64,000 bases of DNA, from NCBI RefSeq assembly GCF_963676815.1, contig NZ_OY781365.1, positions 3,382,501-3,446,500 of the forward strand, in the 5' to 3' direction. Below, piece by piece: positions 7,335-16,147 of this stretch. Source of the DNA: an uncultured Draconibacterium sp. (lineage in GTDB: Bacteria > Bacteroidota > Bacteroidia > Bacteroidales > Prolixibacteraceae). A program made the position numbers and the translations under genes. A model generated the notes under the pieces. The model saw only the letters and a program-made list of their open reading frames with translations. It was not told the origin of the DNA and searched no databases. Positions within the stretch are counted from its first letter, which is position 1; each line of letters opens with the position of its first letter.

Positions 7335-8882
7335 ATGAAAAGTATTTCAGAACTCGAGCCAACCATACTAACTATTTTTGGTGGCGATGGCGACCTCACC
7401 TGGCGCAAACTTATTCCGGCGTTATACAACCTGTTTATCGATGGATTTCTTCCGGAGAAATTCAAAATCCTCAGCGTTGATATGAAGGATATTTCGCAAA
7501 AAGACTACAATAAAAGACACTACGAAGGAGTAAACAAATTTTCGCGACGAGGTAAGGCCGACAAGAAACAATGGAGCGAATTTGAGCAGCACATTGTTTA
7601 TGTAAAAGCCGATATTACCAATGATAAATCGTACGATGATCTTAATAGAATATACAACGAAACCGATAAAGAATGGGATGAGGATGCATCGCGTATTTTT
7701 TATATGGCGGTTTCGCCTCATTTTATAAAAGAGATTGCCAGCCATCTTGGAAAAGCCGGAATTGCCGGAAACTGCGACAAACACCGGATTGTAGTAGAAA
7801 AACCATTTGGCCACGATTTGAAAAGTGCACAAGACTTGAATAGCGTTTTGCAGGGAATTTTTAGTGAAAACCAGATTTACCGTATCGACCACTATCTCGG
7901 TAAAGAAACGGTACAGAATATTTTGGCATTTCGTTTTGCCAATGCATTATTCGAGCCTGTTTGGAACCGGAATTTTATTGAACAGATTCAGATTAATGTT
8001 TCGGAACAAGTGGGGGTTGAAAACCGTGCGTCGTATTACGAGCATGCCGGCGCAGTGCGCGATATGATTCAAAATCACATTTTACAGCTAATTTGTTTAA
8101 TTGGCATGGAACCTCCGGTTGATCTGGGGGCCGATAATGTGCGCGATAAAAAACTGGAAGTATTACACGCCATTCGCCGGTTCTCGGAAGATAAAGTTTA
8201 TAAAAATGTTGTACGCGGCCAATACGGAAAAGGTTGGATTAAAGGCGATGAAGTAAAAGCTTACCACGATGAAGAAAAAGTTGGTAAGGAATCGCTGACA
8301 GAAACTTTTGCTGCGGCTCGTTTTTATATTGATAACTGGCGCTGGCAGGGTGTTCCAATTTATGTTCGCACCGGAAAACGACTGCAGGAAAAAACATCGT
8401 ATATCAGCATTCAGTTTAAAGAAGTGCCTCACAAAATATTTCCGTCGGGAGTTCGGCAGCTCTTACACCCCAATTTAATGGTTTTTAGTATTCAGCCACA
8501 AATGGGAATTCGTATTCATTTTCAGGCGAAAAAAACGGGGCTCGACATGCGGCTGAAACCTGTGGATATGATTTTTAACTACAGCGACTCGTACCGAAAC
8601 GATCCGCCCGATGCTTACGAAACCCTGCTGAATGATGTGATGTTGGGCGATGCCACGCTGTTTATGCGTTCAGATCAAATTGAAGAGTCGTGGAGAATTA
8701 TTATGCCTATTCTTGATGCATGGGTTAATAATCCGCCACAAAAATTTCCAAATTATCAGTCAGGAAGCTGGGGACCGCCTGAAGCCGATGCTTTAATTGC
8801 GCACGACGGATTTTTCTGGCATAACTTTACCCAACCATTAGAAATTGTTTCCGAAGCAATGTTGGGCGCAAAGAACAAGTAA
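7335..8882 (+). CDS. zwf: Glucose-6-phosphate 1-dehydrogenase
   Basis: A 515-residue enzyme catalysing glucose-6-phosphate to 6-phosphogluconolactone with NADP+. Seen: a nucleotide-binding loop GGDGDLTWRK at 16-25 (most relatives have GASGDL), VEKPFGHDL, and the active-site signature RIDHYLGKE at 183-191 with the general-base region His186. I start at the ATG at 7335; an in-frame TTG at 7302 would add 11 residues not typical of the family. It closes the rpiB-tal-gnd-zwf run. No 6-phosphogluconolactonase gene (pgl) follows, although it often does in this phylum. Confidence 0.96.
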   Translation: MKSISELEPTILTIFGGDGDLTWRKLIPALYNLFIDGFLPEKFKILSVDMKDISQKDYNKRHYEGVNKFSRRGKADKKQWSEFEQHIVYVKADITNDKSYDDLNRIYNETDKEWDEDASRIFYMAVSPHFIKEIASHLGKAGIAGNCDKHRIVVEKPFGHDLKSAQDLNSVLQGIFSENQIYRIDHYLGKETVQNILAFRFANALFEPVWNRNFIEQIQINVSEQVGVENRASYYEHAGAVRDMIQNHILQLICLIGMEPPVDLGADNVRDKKLEVLHAIRRFSEDKVYKNVVRGQYGKGWIKGDEVKAYHDEEKVGKESLTETFAAARFYIDNWRWQGVPIYVRTGKRLQEKTSYISIQFKEVPHKIFPSGVRQLLHPNLMVFSIQPQMGIRIHFQAKKTGLDMRLKPVDMIFNYSDSYRNDPPDAYETLLNDVMLGDATLFMRSDQIEESWRIIMPILDAWVNNPPQKFPNYQSGSWGPPEADALIAHDGFFWHNFTQPLEIVSEAMLGAKNK

Positions 8883-8972
8883 CAAGGCTGAGGTTTGTAC
8901 CTATTAGCCATTTCGTAAATCGAAATGTGAGTTAACAACATGATAATTCTTTAATTCTGCCGCAGAGTATGG

Positions 8973-9000
8973 TTGTTTACGTGTGGTTTTACTAACTTTC
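8973..9000 (+). promoter_or_regulatory. Possible -33/-7 promoter of GH130 gene
   Basis: TTG at 8973-8975 and TAACTTTC at 8993-9000 (one mismatch to TAnnTTTG) are spaced as in Bacteroidetes promoters, 33 bases before the ATG at 9033. Confidence 0.35.
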
Positions 9001-9032
9001 ATCGCTAAATCAAAATCAAAAACCAATACGTC

Positions 9033-10181
9033 ATGTTGAAAAAACTGAAAATTTCGTTAATACTTGGGATTATTCTTTTTACGATGGTGCAATGCACAAA
9101 TGAAGCGCCAAAATCAAGTCCGTTCTTAGTTCCTTTTACAAAAAATGCAGCGGTGAATCCTTGTTTGTTACCGGGCTCCGAGCGGAGTTTTGTTTGTCCG
9201 GTTCGAAATACCGAAGTTTTTTGGGAAGAGAAAGATGTTTTTAATCCTGCAAGTGTGGTGAAAAATGACACGTTGTTTTTGCTATATCGTGCCGAAGATG
9301 TGTTAGGGAAATATAACGGAACATCACGTATTGGGTTGGCATACAGTCTTGATGGTTATCATTTTGAAAAATTCGATGAGCCGGTTTTATACCCGGATAA
9401 TGACGAGTTTAAAAGATACGAATGGGAAGGAGGATGCGAAGATCCGCGGGTTGTGGAAGACGAAAGTGGTACTTATTATATGACTTACACTGCTTACGAT
9501 GGAGATAAAGCGCGCTTATTTGTAGCAACTTCTGCCGATTTACGAAACTGGACGAAATATGGTTCGGTTTTTACAAAAGCCGGTAACCAGTATGTTGATA
9601 TGTGGTCAAAATCGGGTTCGGTTTTATGTCGTGAAGAAAATGGGAAAATGATTGCAACTAAGGTAAATGGAAAATATTGGATGTATTGGGGAGAGTCGAA
9701 TATTTACATGGCAACTTCTGATAACCTGATTGATTGGAATCCGGTATTAGAAACCGATACCGATAAAATGGTGATTGATGAAATGCGCAATTATACGGTT
9801 GCTTTTAAGATTTTGTTTTCGACACGCGAGGGTAAATTTGATAGTGAACTAGTTGAACCCGGTCCTCCGGCTTTGTTAACCGAAAACGGTTTTGTGTTTA
9901 TTTACAACAGTAAAAACAGTCCTGAGTTTGGCGATAAAAACCTGGCGCAAGGTTCGTATGCTGCCGGACAAATTCTTTCCGATAAAAATGATCCGACAAA
10001 AGTGCTGGATAGATTGGATAATTATTTCATCACACCCGATCAGCCTTTTGAAATAACCGGCCAGGTTAACAACGTTTGTTTTGTTGAAGGCTTAGCCCGG
10101 TTTAATAATAAGTGGCTGTTGTATTATGGTACAGCCGACTCGAAGATTGCAGTTGCGGAATCAAAAAACGTTAATTTTTAA
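9033..10181 (+). CDS. GH130 family glycosidase/phosphorylase, lipoprotein
   Basis: A 382-residue lipoprotein: hydrophobic leader with lipobox FTMVQ/C (Cys21). The remainder is a five-bladed beta-propeller of glycoside hydrolase family 130. Seen: NPASVVKNDTLFLLYRAED, IGLAYSLDGYHFEKF, the catalytic-site segment GGCEDPRV around 132-139, and the C-terminal FVEGLARFNNKWLLYYGTADS. GH130 members are beta-mannoside phosphorylases or beta-1,2-mannosidases; surface lipoprotein members tend to act as hydrolases on mannosides. The exact substrate cannot be read from sequence. No SusC/SusD genes flank it. Confidence 0.9.
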   Translation: MLKKLKISLILGIILFTMVQCTNEAPKSSPFLVPFTKNAAVNPCLLPGSERSFVCPVRNTEVFWEEKDVFNPASVVKNDTLFLLYRAEDVLGKYNGTSRIGLAYSLDGYHFEKFDEPVLYPDNDEFKRYEWEGGCEDPRVVEDESGTYYMTYTAYDGDKARLFVATSADLRNWTKYGSVFTKAGNQYVDMWSKSGSVLCREENGKMIATKVNGKYWMYWGESNIYMATSDNLIDWNPVLETDTDKMVIDEMRNYTVAFKILFSTREGKFDSELVEPGPPALLTENGFVFIYNSKNSPEFGDKNLAQGSYAAGQILSDKNDPTKVLDRLDNYFITPDQPFEITGQVNNVCFVEGLARFNNKWLLYYGTADSKIAVAESKNVNF

Positions 10182-10239
10182 GGATACCAAATTTTTTAAG
10201 TTCCGGTTCCAATAAATGGTTTAATCCACCCCGTCAGGT

Positions 10240-10277
10240 TTCTACAACTTGGGTAATTTGTGTGTAGTTTTTCTACA
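10240..10277 (+). promoter_or_regulatory. Paired TTCTACA elements upstream of small membrane gene
   Basis: TTCTACA occurs at 10240-10246 and 10271-10277, with GTGTAG between them at 10262-10267. A degenerate TTGCAAGGTTTT lies at 10344-10355, 73 bases further on. This resembles the arrangement before other small stress genes here, but the second base of the TGG core is changed and the start codon is 120 bases beyond it. Confidence 0.35.
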
Positions 10278-10463
10278 TTATTAATCGTTTTATATTTCTT
10301 TAAAAGATTACTTATTTGGTGTAACTGTCAGAAATGTAGTTCATTGCAAGGTTTTTCTTTAAGTTGTAACTATAAGTCAATTTTTTGCCCGGTATTTGAA
10401 TATCGAACAATACCATATCAAACTATTTTGAATTCGGTTAAATACTAATTAAAAATATAAGCA

Positions 10464-10832
10464 ATGAAAAAATTGATTTTAAGTTTTATCATGATCGCGT
10501 TTTTATTCATGATCGTTCCCACAGAACTAAAGGCAAACGAAGAAATTAGCAAAGCTAAAGAAACAGAAACACTCAAAGAAGTGAAGACCGAGTTGAACAG
10601 AATGGTTGATCGGGTGGCTGAAATTAATGAAATGGATTTTGAAGCGCTGTCGAAAGATGAACGAAAAGAAATAAAAAAGGAGTTGCGCGGAATAAAGAAA
10701 GATTTTAAAACATATAGTAAAAGCGACAATCCGGCGGTGGCTGAAGCAGCGGGAGAGGCCGTAAGAGCTTCAGGTGTGTACATTTCAGGAGGAGCATTAT
10801 TGGTTATTATCATTTTACTTATTCTGCTCTAA
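10464..10832 (+). CDS. Small exported protein with C-terminal membrane helix
   Basis: A 122-residue protein of unknown function. Residues 1-24 are a signal peptide (MIAFLFMIVPTELKA). The middle is a highly charged helical region rich in Glu and Lys (about 25-90), probably a coiled coil facing the periplasm. The last 17 residues are a hydrophobic helix (SGGALLVIIILLILL). Such small proteins are common in Bacteroidetes and often stress-induced. It stands alone, has a 282-base leader region containing TTCTACA elements, and is followed by a terminator. Confidence 0.75.
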   Translation: MKKLILSFIMIAFLFMIVPTELKANEEISKAKETETLKEVKTELNRMVDRVAEINEMDFEALSKDERKEIKKELRGIKKDFKTYSKSDNPAVAEAAGEAVRASGVYISGGALLVIIILLILL

Positions 10833-10906
10833 ACAGGATTTTTATTCACTAATCGCTTTGACTTAGAAAATTATAGAATTGGTTAGGTTTGAAAAGGTAG
10901 TGGATT

Positions 10907-10937
10907 AAAGGTCGTCAGGTATGGCGGCCTTTTCTTT
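10907..10937 (+). terminator. Rho-independent terminator
   Basis: Stem AAAGGTCG (10907-10914) / CGGCCTTT (10925-10932) with one G-U pair and a T-rich tail. It ends transcription of the small membrane gene. Confidence 0.75.
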
Positions 10938-11059
10938 TGCTAAATCGGAATTTCGTTTTATATCTGGTTGTAAAACTGTTAGTTAAACCATTTATAGTTC
11001 TGGTTGTCTATGTTTATAAACTGGAGTAACTGAATTATAAACTTAAAAATGAAACGATT

Positions 11060-11722
11060 ATGAAAACCACACTGCTTTCATCCAGACATCAAATTCTGTT
11101 TATTTTAATGTTATTGATTGTTCCTTCCATAATGGCACAGCCAGCGTCAGATAATCCGGAATTGGATAAAAAGGTAAAAGCCTTTTTGTCGGATAAACGA
11201 TATTCGTGGCGCGATATGAACATTCCTGCTTCTGATGGGCAGCTTTTGTACGATATAATTGTTGAAAATGGCTATAAAAATGCCGTTGAGATAGGAACTT
11301 CTACCGGCCATTCGGGTGTTTGGATTGCCTGGGCGTTGAGTAAAACCGGAGGAAAACTAATTACCATGGAAATTGATGAGCGCCGATACAAAGAGGCCAT
11401 GGAGAATTTTGAAAAAGCCGGTGTGTTGGAATATGTAGATGCGCGCTTATGCGATGCGCACGAAATGGCTAAGCAGTTGGAAGGGCCAATCGACTTTGTT
11501 TTCAGCGATGCCGACAAAACCTGGTACACCAATTATTTTAAAGATCTGGCGCCGAAAATGAGTGTTGGTGGTTGTTTTACTGCACATAACATCACACAGC
11601 GAAGAAGACAATACGGAATTACCGAATTTGTGGAACACATCGAAGCTCAATCTAATTTTAAAACAACTTATAATAATGATGGAGGTGGTGTTTCTATAAG
11701 TTATAAAACGGCCGAAAAATAG
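11060..11722 (+). CDS. O-methyltransferase-like protein with signal peptide
   Basis: A 220-residue SAM-dependent methyltransferase of the class-24 or COG4122 (catechol O-methyltransferase-like) type. Seen: motif I VEIGTSTGHSGVWIAWAL with the Gly-rich SAM loop, the acidic end of beta-2 (TMEIDERRYKEA), and IDFVFSDADKTWYTNYF. Unusually, residues 1-27 form a clear signal peptide (ILMLLIVPSIMA/Q), implying export to the periplasm where SAM is not normally available. The enzyme may therefore use or bind another ligand, or the leader may act as an anchor. It is monocistronic, ending in a terminator. Confidence 0.82.
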   Translation: MKTTLLSSRHQILFILMLLIVPSIMAQPASDNPELDKKVKAFLSDKRYSWRDMNIPASDGQLLYDIIVENGYKNAVEIGTSTGHSGVWIAWALSKTGGKLITMEIDERRYKEAMENFEKAGVLEYVDARLCDAHEMAKQLEGPIDFVFSDADKTWYTNYFKDLAPKMSVGGCFTAHNITQRRRQYGITEFVEHIEAQSNFKTTYNNDGGGVSISYKTAEK

Positions 11723-11759
11723 AAGGTGTCAATCTTTCAGTGATGTCGCATTTTTTGAT

Positions 11760-11786
11760 AAGAGGTTTTTACAACCTCTTTTTTTA
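11760..11786 (+). terminator. Rho-independent terminator
   Basis: Perfect stem AAGAGGTT (11760-11767) / AACCTCTT (11773-11780), five-base loop and a T-run. Confidence 0.85.
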
Positions 11787-11960
11787 TGCCTGTTTAATTG
11801 GTCAAATATGAGTGCATTTTCATCGCATTTCAACCGAACTTTAAATTACGGGCAATAATTGGCCCATTCGAAAACTATTCTAAATACAATGTGTTAATTT
11901 CAAAAGTTATTACGAAAGGGGACCTTTCCTTGCATTGGAGAATTTCCCGAAAAGCAATTT

Positions 11961-12968
11961 ATGATGATGGAAAAAAGCAACTATAATTTTAAACCGTTAC
12001 CTGGTTACGAGCATTTTGAAGCCACAACCCAGATTATTATTGCTGAAATTCTCCATCGCCAGTTACCTTTTGAAATCATCGACGCCGATAATAACCTCAT
12101 TTCGGTTCAGCACAACAATAAAGAATACATTATTCACGAGGGAACGATTTCGGATGCCAACAGCTTGATTGCCTTTTGGATATCAAACGATAAATGGATG
12201 ACCCGGCAGTTCCTTCAGCGAAAAGGTATTCAGCAGGCAAAAGGTATTTTGCTAAAACCCGGTTACGATTCCAAAGTTTTGGATGCAATAAAGTTACCCG
12301 CTGTAGTAAAACCGGCCGACACCGATCATGGAATTGCAGTAAGTACAAATATTCAAAGCCGCGAAGAGCAAATTGCCGCCATCGACAATGCTTTTAATTT
12401 TTCGGAGAAAGTAATTGTTGAAGAGTTTTGTCCGGGGCAGGAGTACCGCTTTTTGGTAATCGATTATGTGGTGCGGGCCATTGCCTGGCGCGAACCTGCA
12501 AATGTAAGCGGCGATGGAGAATCATCCATTCAACAATTGGTAAACGAAAAAAATAAAGGGCGCGGAGTTGATTACACGCATCCTTTATTAAGGATAAATA
12601 TTGATGAGGAAGTAATCCGGCACTTGAATGCACAGTCGATGACGCCGGAAACGATTTTGAAAGAAGGAGAGAAAGTATTTCTACGTAAAAACTCAAACCT
12701 GAGTACCGGCGGCGACAGCATTGATGTAACTGATGAAATTCCTGAATTTTATAAAAATGTAGCTGTTGAAGCAGCAAAATCGGCAGGACTGAAAATTGCC
12801 GGAATTGATATTATAATCAGAGATATGGAAGGGCCTGCATCGAATGAGAATTACATTGTTGTTGAATTGAATGCTCCGGCGATGTTGTCGATGCACGATT
12901 ATCCGTACATCGGGAAAAACCGCCATGTGGAAAAATATGTTCTCGACAGTATTTTGAATTCAAAGTAA
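11961..12968 (+). CDS. ATP-grasp ligase, stand-alone GshF-type glutathione synthetase domain
   Basis: A 335-residue ATP-grasp enzyme. Seen: NDKWMTRQFLQRKGI and LPAVVKPADTDHG, the nucleotide-binding lid region, VIVEEFCPGQEYRFLVID, and a C-terminal metal/substrate site AGIDIIIRD followed by VVELNAPAMLSMHDYPYIGK. That last segment closely resembles the C-terminal half of bifunctional GshF/GshAB and cyanophycin-synthetase-type ATP-grasp domains. The expected reaction is joining gamma-glutamylcysteine to glycine with ATP, supported by the glutamate-cysteine ligase gene 20 bases downstream. A related gamma-glutamyl dipeptide could also be the product. Three consecutive ATGs leave the exact start open by two residues. 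Confidence 0.85.
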   Translation: MMMEKSNYNFKPLPGYEHFEATTQIIIAEILHRQLPFEIIDADNNLISVQHNNKEYIIHEGTISDANSLIAFWISNDKWMTRQFLQRKGIQQAKGILLKPGYDSKVLDAIKLPAVVKPADTDHGIAVSTNIQSREEQIAAIDNAFNFSEKVIVEEFCPGQEYRFLVIDYVVRAIAWREPANVSGDGESSIQQLVNEKNKGRGVDYTHPLLRINIDEEVIRHLNAQSMTPETILKEGEKVFLRKNSNLSTGGDSIDVTDEIPEFYKNVAVEAAKSAGLKIAGIDIIIRDMEGPASNENYIVVELNAPAMLSMHDYPYIGKNRHVEKYVLDSILNSK

Positions 12969-12988
12969 TTGAAGCTAGCAAAAAACAA

Positions 12989-14356
12989 ATGACAGAAAAA
13001 GAGAAAAGAGTTGAAATAAACCATAAATCCCAACTGATCGACTATTTTGAGCGAGGAAGCAAACCTCCTGAAAGATGGGGAATCGGTACCGAAAATGAAA
13101 AGTTTCTATTCCGAAGAGAAGATTATGGTCGCCTTCGTTTTGATCAGGATGGAGGAATTTTGAAGATACTGAACAAAATGCAACAAGATGGTTGGACGCC
13201 AATTCTTGAAAACAATATTGCAATCGGTCTTCGTAAAAATGGCGCATCAATTACATTGGAACCCGGAGGGCAATTTGAGCTTTCGGGCGATAATTTTAGT
13301 ACCATTCACGAAACGTACCGCGAAACAAAAAAGCACTTTCAGGAACTAAATACCATTAGTCAGCATTACAACTTTTTTAGTCTGCCAATGGGCGTTGATC
13401 CTTTGACCGAAGTTGCCGATGTGCCTTGGGTGCCCAAAGAACGCTACCGCTGGATGCGCAATTACATGCCCACGAGAGGCGAGCTTGGCTTGCATATGAT
13501 GACAAACACTGCCTCAACTCAGGTTAATCTGGATTTTTGTAGCGAGAGTGATATGGTGAAGAAGATGCGTGTTTCGCAGGCGTTGCAAGCTGTTGTTACC
13601 GCTATTTTTGCCAACTCGCCGTTTTCAGCCGGAAAACCCAATGGTTATTTATCGTACCGTTCGCATATTTGGAACCATACCGATTCAGAACGTTGTGGAT
13701 TTTTACCTTTTATTTTTGATCAGGGATTTGGTTTTGAGCGCTGGGTGGATTATTTGCTGGATGTGCCTATGTATTACATTTTGCGCGATGGTGAATATAT
13801 TTCGGCAAACGGAATTACCTTCCGCGGATTTTTTGAGGGTAAACATAAACTAAAACCAACGCAGGAAGATTGGGAAACGCATGTTTCAACTATTTTTCCG
13901 GATGTGCGCCTCAAACAATTTATTGAGATGCGAGGTGCAGATGCCAGTTGCGTGTCGCACATTGCTGCGGTTTCAGCGTTGTGGGTTGGATTGTTGTACG
14001 ATGGAGAAAGCCTGGCAGAAGCCGATGAACTTATTTCGAAATGGGACGTTGACACCATGCAGGAGCTTCGTGCTCAGGTGCCGGTTAAAGCGCTAAATGC
14101 AGAAAGTGGAAACCTGCACGTTGGAACTATTGCAAAACAAATTTGCCGCATTGCCTCGGATGGGTTGACACGACGCGCCAAAGTAAAGTGTTCAGAAGAT
14201 GAAAGCCGGTTTTTGGCTCCGGTACAAGAAATTACCGAAAGCGGAATAACGGTGGCCGAAAAACTATTGAAGCGCTATCACGAGGGTAACGAAACTTTGC
14301 CCGAGTTGGTGTACAACTGGCAAAACGAACAGATGCAAAAATATATCGATGCATAA
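12989..14356 (+). CDS. gshA: Glutamate-cysteine ligase, plant/alpha-proteobacterial type
   Basis: A 455-residue ligase of the GCS2 family that makes gamma-glutamylcysteine from glutamate, cysteine and ATP. Seen: WGIGTENEKFLFRR (the family usually has GTEHEKF), ENNIAIGLRKNGASITLEPGG containing the LEPGGQ(F/L)E signature, MMTNTASTQVNLDF, and FIEMRGADAS late in the protein. Length matches plant chloroplast and alpha-proteobacterial enzymes, unlike the E. coli GshA class. It is directly downstream of the ATP-grasp gene and 24 bases before two ABC exporter genes, which suggests a complete make-and-export thiol cassette. This type is uncommon in Bacteroidota as far as I know, so lateral acquisition is possible. 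Confidence 0.9.
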   Translation: MTEKEKRVEINHKSQLIDYFERGSKPPERWGIGTENEKFLFRREDYGRLRFDQDGGILKILNKMQQDGWTPILENNIAIGLRKNGASITLEPGGQFELSGDNFSTIHETYRETKKHFQELNTISQHYNFFSLPMGVDPLTEVADVPWVPKERYRWMRNYMPTRGELGLHMMTNTASTQVNLDFCSESDMVKKMRVSQALQAVVTAIFANSPFSAGKPNGYLSYRSHIWNHTDSERCGFLPFIFDQGFGFERWVDYLLDVPMYYILRDGEYISANGITFRGFFEGKHKLKPTQEDWETHVSTIFPDVRLKQFIEMRGADASCVSHIAAVSALWVGLLYDGESLAEADELISKWDVDTMQELRAQVPVKALNAESGNLHVGTIAKQICRIASDGLTRRAKVKCSEDESRFLAPVQEITESGITVAEKLLKRYHEGNETLPELVYNWQNEQMQKYIDA

Positions 14357-14380
14357 AAGACAAAAACAGGATACGGGAGC

Positions 14381-16147
14381 ATGTTATCGAAACTAAAATT
14401 CTTATTAAAATATACACATCAATACCGGTGGTGGTATACAGGAGGAATTATTTTTCTAGGGCTAACCGTCTGGACTTCGATTACGATACCCGGATTTATT
14501 CAGAAAACCATCGACCTGATAGCTGCAGGACGTGCGAGTAATGAAGCTGAATTCCATAAAAATGTATTGATCATTGTTGGTCTGGCAGTTGGGTTAATTC
14601 TGGTTAGAACACTTTCGCGGATTTTGATATTTTTCCCGGCCCGTTTGATCGAACGACAGCTAAAAGGCGAAATGTTTCAAAAACTGGCCTCGTTCGGAAA
14701 GGATTATTACGATGAAAATTCCACCGGAAACATCATTTCGCGGGTCAATAATGACATTAACGGTGTTCGAATGATTACCGGGTTTGGCATTCTGCAAATT
14801 GGAAATATCCTGCTTTCGTTGTCGCTTACACCGTACATGATGTGGAAATTGTCGCCAATGCTTACGTTGTATTGTGTAATTCCGATGGTGGTGGTTTTTT
14901 TTATTGTTCGCTATGGCATGAAAGTGATGGTTAAAAACACACATGCCAGAATGGATACCCTGCAAAAGTTGTCGGGGAAAATCATTTCCTTTCTTTCGGG
15001 AAACAGCGTGATAAAAAGCTACAATATTTACGAGCATGCCGAGAATAAAGTGGAGACAGATAATATTTCTTATTACGAAGCCTCGCTTAAAATTTCGTGG
15101 ATTCGCTCATTTGTTATTCCCCTGCTCGGTAACCTCGGGCAGATTTTAAAAATTATCATCTTCTTCGTTGGCGGAATGTACGTGATTAATGGCAAATTTA
15201 CCATTGGTGAGTTAACCGAATATATTGCTTACGCCGCGCTGCTGGCTCATCCGATTATGGGGCTGGGTTGGGTACTCACTATTTTTCAGCAAGGTATGGT
15301 GGGAATCAGTAGTATTCAAACTATTATGGACCGGAAAGGAACCGATGATGAACGGAAATCTCTGCCGACAAATCAAAAGGAAGAACTTTTTAAAGAGGGA
15401 ATTCGCGTAGATAATCTGAACTACACCTATCATAATGGCGATAAACCGGTTTTGAAAGATATTTCGTTTTCGATAAAACCCGGTCAGATCGTCGGTATCA
15501 CCGGAAAAGTAGGATCGGGAAAAACGACCTTGATTCAGTGTTTAAATGGTTATTTACGACCTGGCGCAGGACAGATCTTTTATGGTGATATTGATGCTGA
15601 TTCGATACGAAGCGAAGATATTCGATCAGTAGTAAATACGGTAAGTCAGGAGGTTTTTCTGTTTTCCGATTCCATTGAAAACAACATCGGTTTAACATCG
15701 GACGAAACGATTGACGAGAAACGTTTTGACGATGTGATTTACAAAAGTGCTTTTGCCGACGAACTGTTGCGTTTTCCTAAGAAAGGAAAAACAATGGTGG
15801 GCGAAAAAGGGATTATGCTTTCGGGTGGACAAAAACAACGAATTAGCCTGGCACGCGCACTTTATACGCAAGGTGAATTGTTGATTCTTGATGATGTATT
15901 TTCGGCTGTTGACACCGATACCGAGCGTTTTCTTATAAAACAAATTGTGGAGAATAACACTGTAAAAAGCATGGTTGTGATTTCGAACCGAATTAGTGTG
16001 TTGGAGAAAACAGATTTTACCATTGTGCTTGAAGATGGGAAAATGGCGGCAAAAGGAAATCATGAGGAATTGCTAAAATATTCAGACTTCTACCGCGACA
16101 TTGCAAAACTGCAACAGGAAGGTGAAACGAAAAAGGAGAAGCAGTAA
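14381..16147 (+). CDS. ABC exporter half-transporter A (degenerate ATP site)
   Basis: A 588-residue membrane-ATPase fusion: six transmembrane helices in about 15-310, nucleotide-binding domain in about 340-580. Walker A GKVGSGKTT (about 374), signature LSGGQKQRISLARAL (about 480) and Walker B LLILDDVFSAVD (about 499). The residue after the Walker B Asp is Asp, not the catalytic Glu, and the H-loop reads ISNRIS, with Asn in place of His. It is therefore the non-catalytic side of a heterodimer, like TM287/288 or MdlA-type pairs. Its stop overlaps the start of the partner (TAATG). Position after two thiol-ligase genes suggests export of glutathione, gamma-glutamylcysteine or conjugates; this is inference. 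Confidence 0.9.
   Translation: MLSKLKFLLKYTHQYRWWYTGGIIFLGLTVWTSITIPGFIQKTIDLIAAGRASNEAEFHKNVLIIVGLAVGLILVRTLSRILIFFPARLIERQLKGEMFQKLASFGKDYYDENSTGNIISRVNNDINGVRMITGFGILQIGNILLSLSLTPYMMWKLSPMLTLYCVIPMVVVFFIVRYGMKVMVKNTHARMDTLQKLSGKIISFLSGNSVIKSYNIYEHAENKVETDNISYYEASLKISWIRSFVIPLLGNLGQILKIIIFFVGGMYVINGKFTIGELTEYIAYAALLAHPIMGLGWVLTIFQQGMVGISSIQTIMDRKGTDDERKSLPTNQKEELFKEGIRVDNLNYTYHNGDKPVLKDISFSIKPGQIVGITGKVGSGKTTLIQCLNGYLRPGAGQIFYGDIDADSIRSEDIRSVVNTVSQEVFLFSDSIENNIGLTSDETIDEKRFDDVIYKSAFADELLRFPKKGKTMVGEKGIMLSGGQKQRISLARALYTQGELLILDDVFSAVDTDTERFLIKQIVENNTVKSMVVISNRISVLEKTDFTIVLEDGKMAAKGNHEELLKYSDFYRDIAKLQQEGETKKEKQ

Noticed and set aside
3875..10255. 15 of 16 bases shared by TTCTACAAGTTGGGTA (3875) and TTCTACAACTTGGGTA (10240)
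   Set aside because: Similarity does not extend beyond the match and such matches are expected by chance; only the TTCTACA part is used in the regulon idea.
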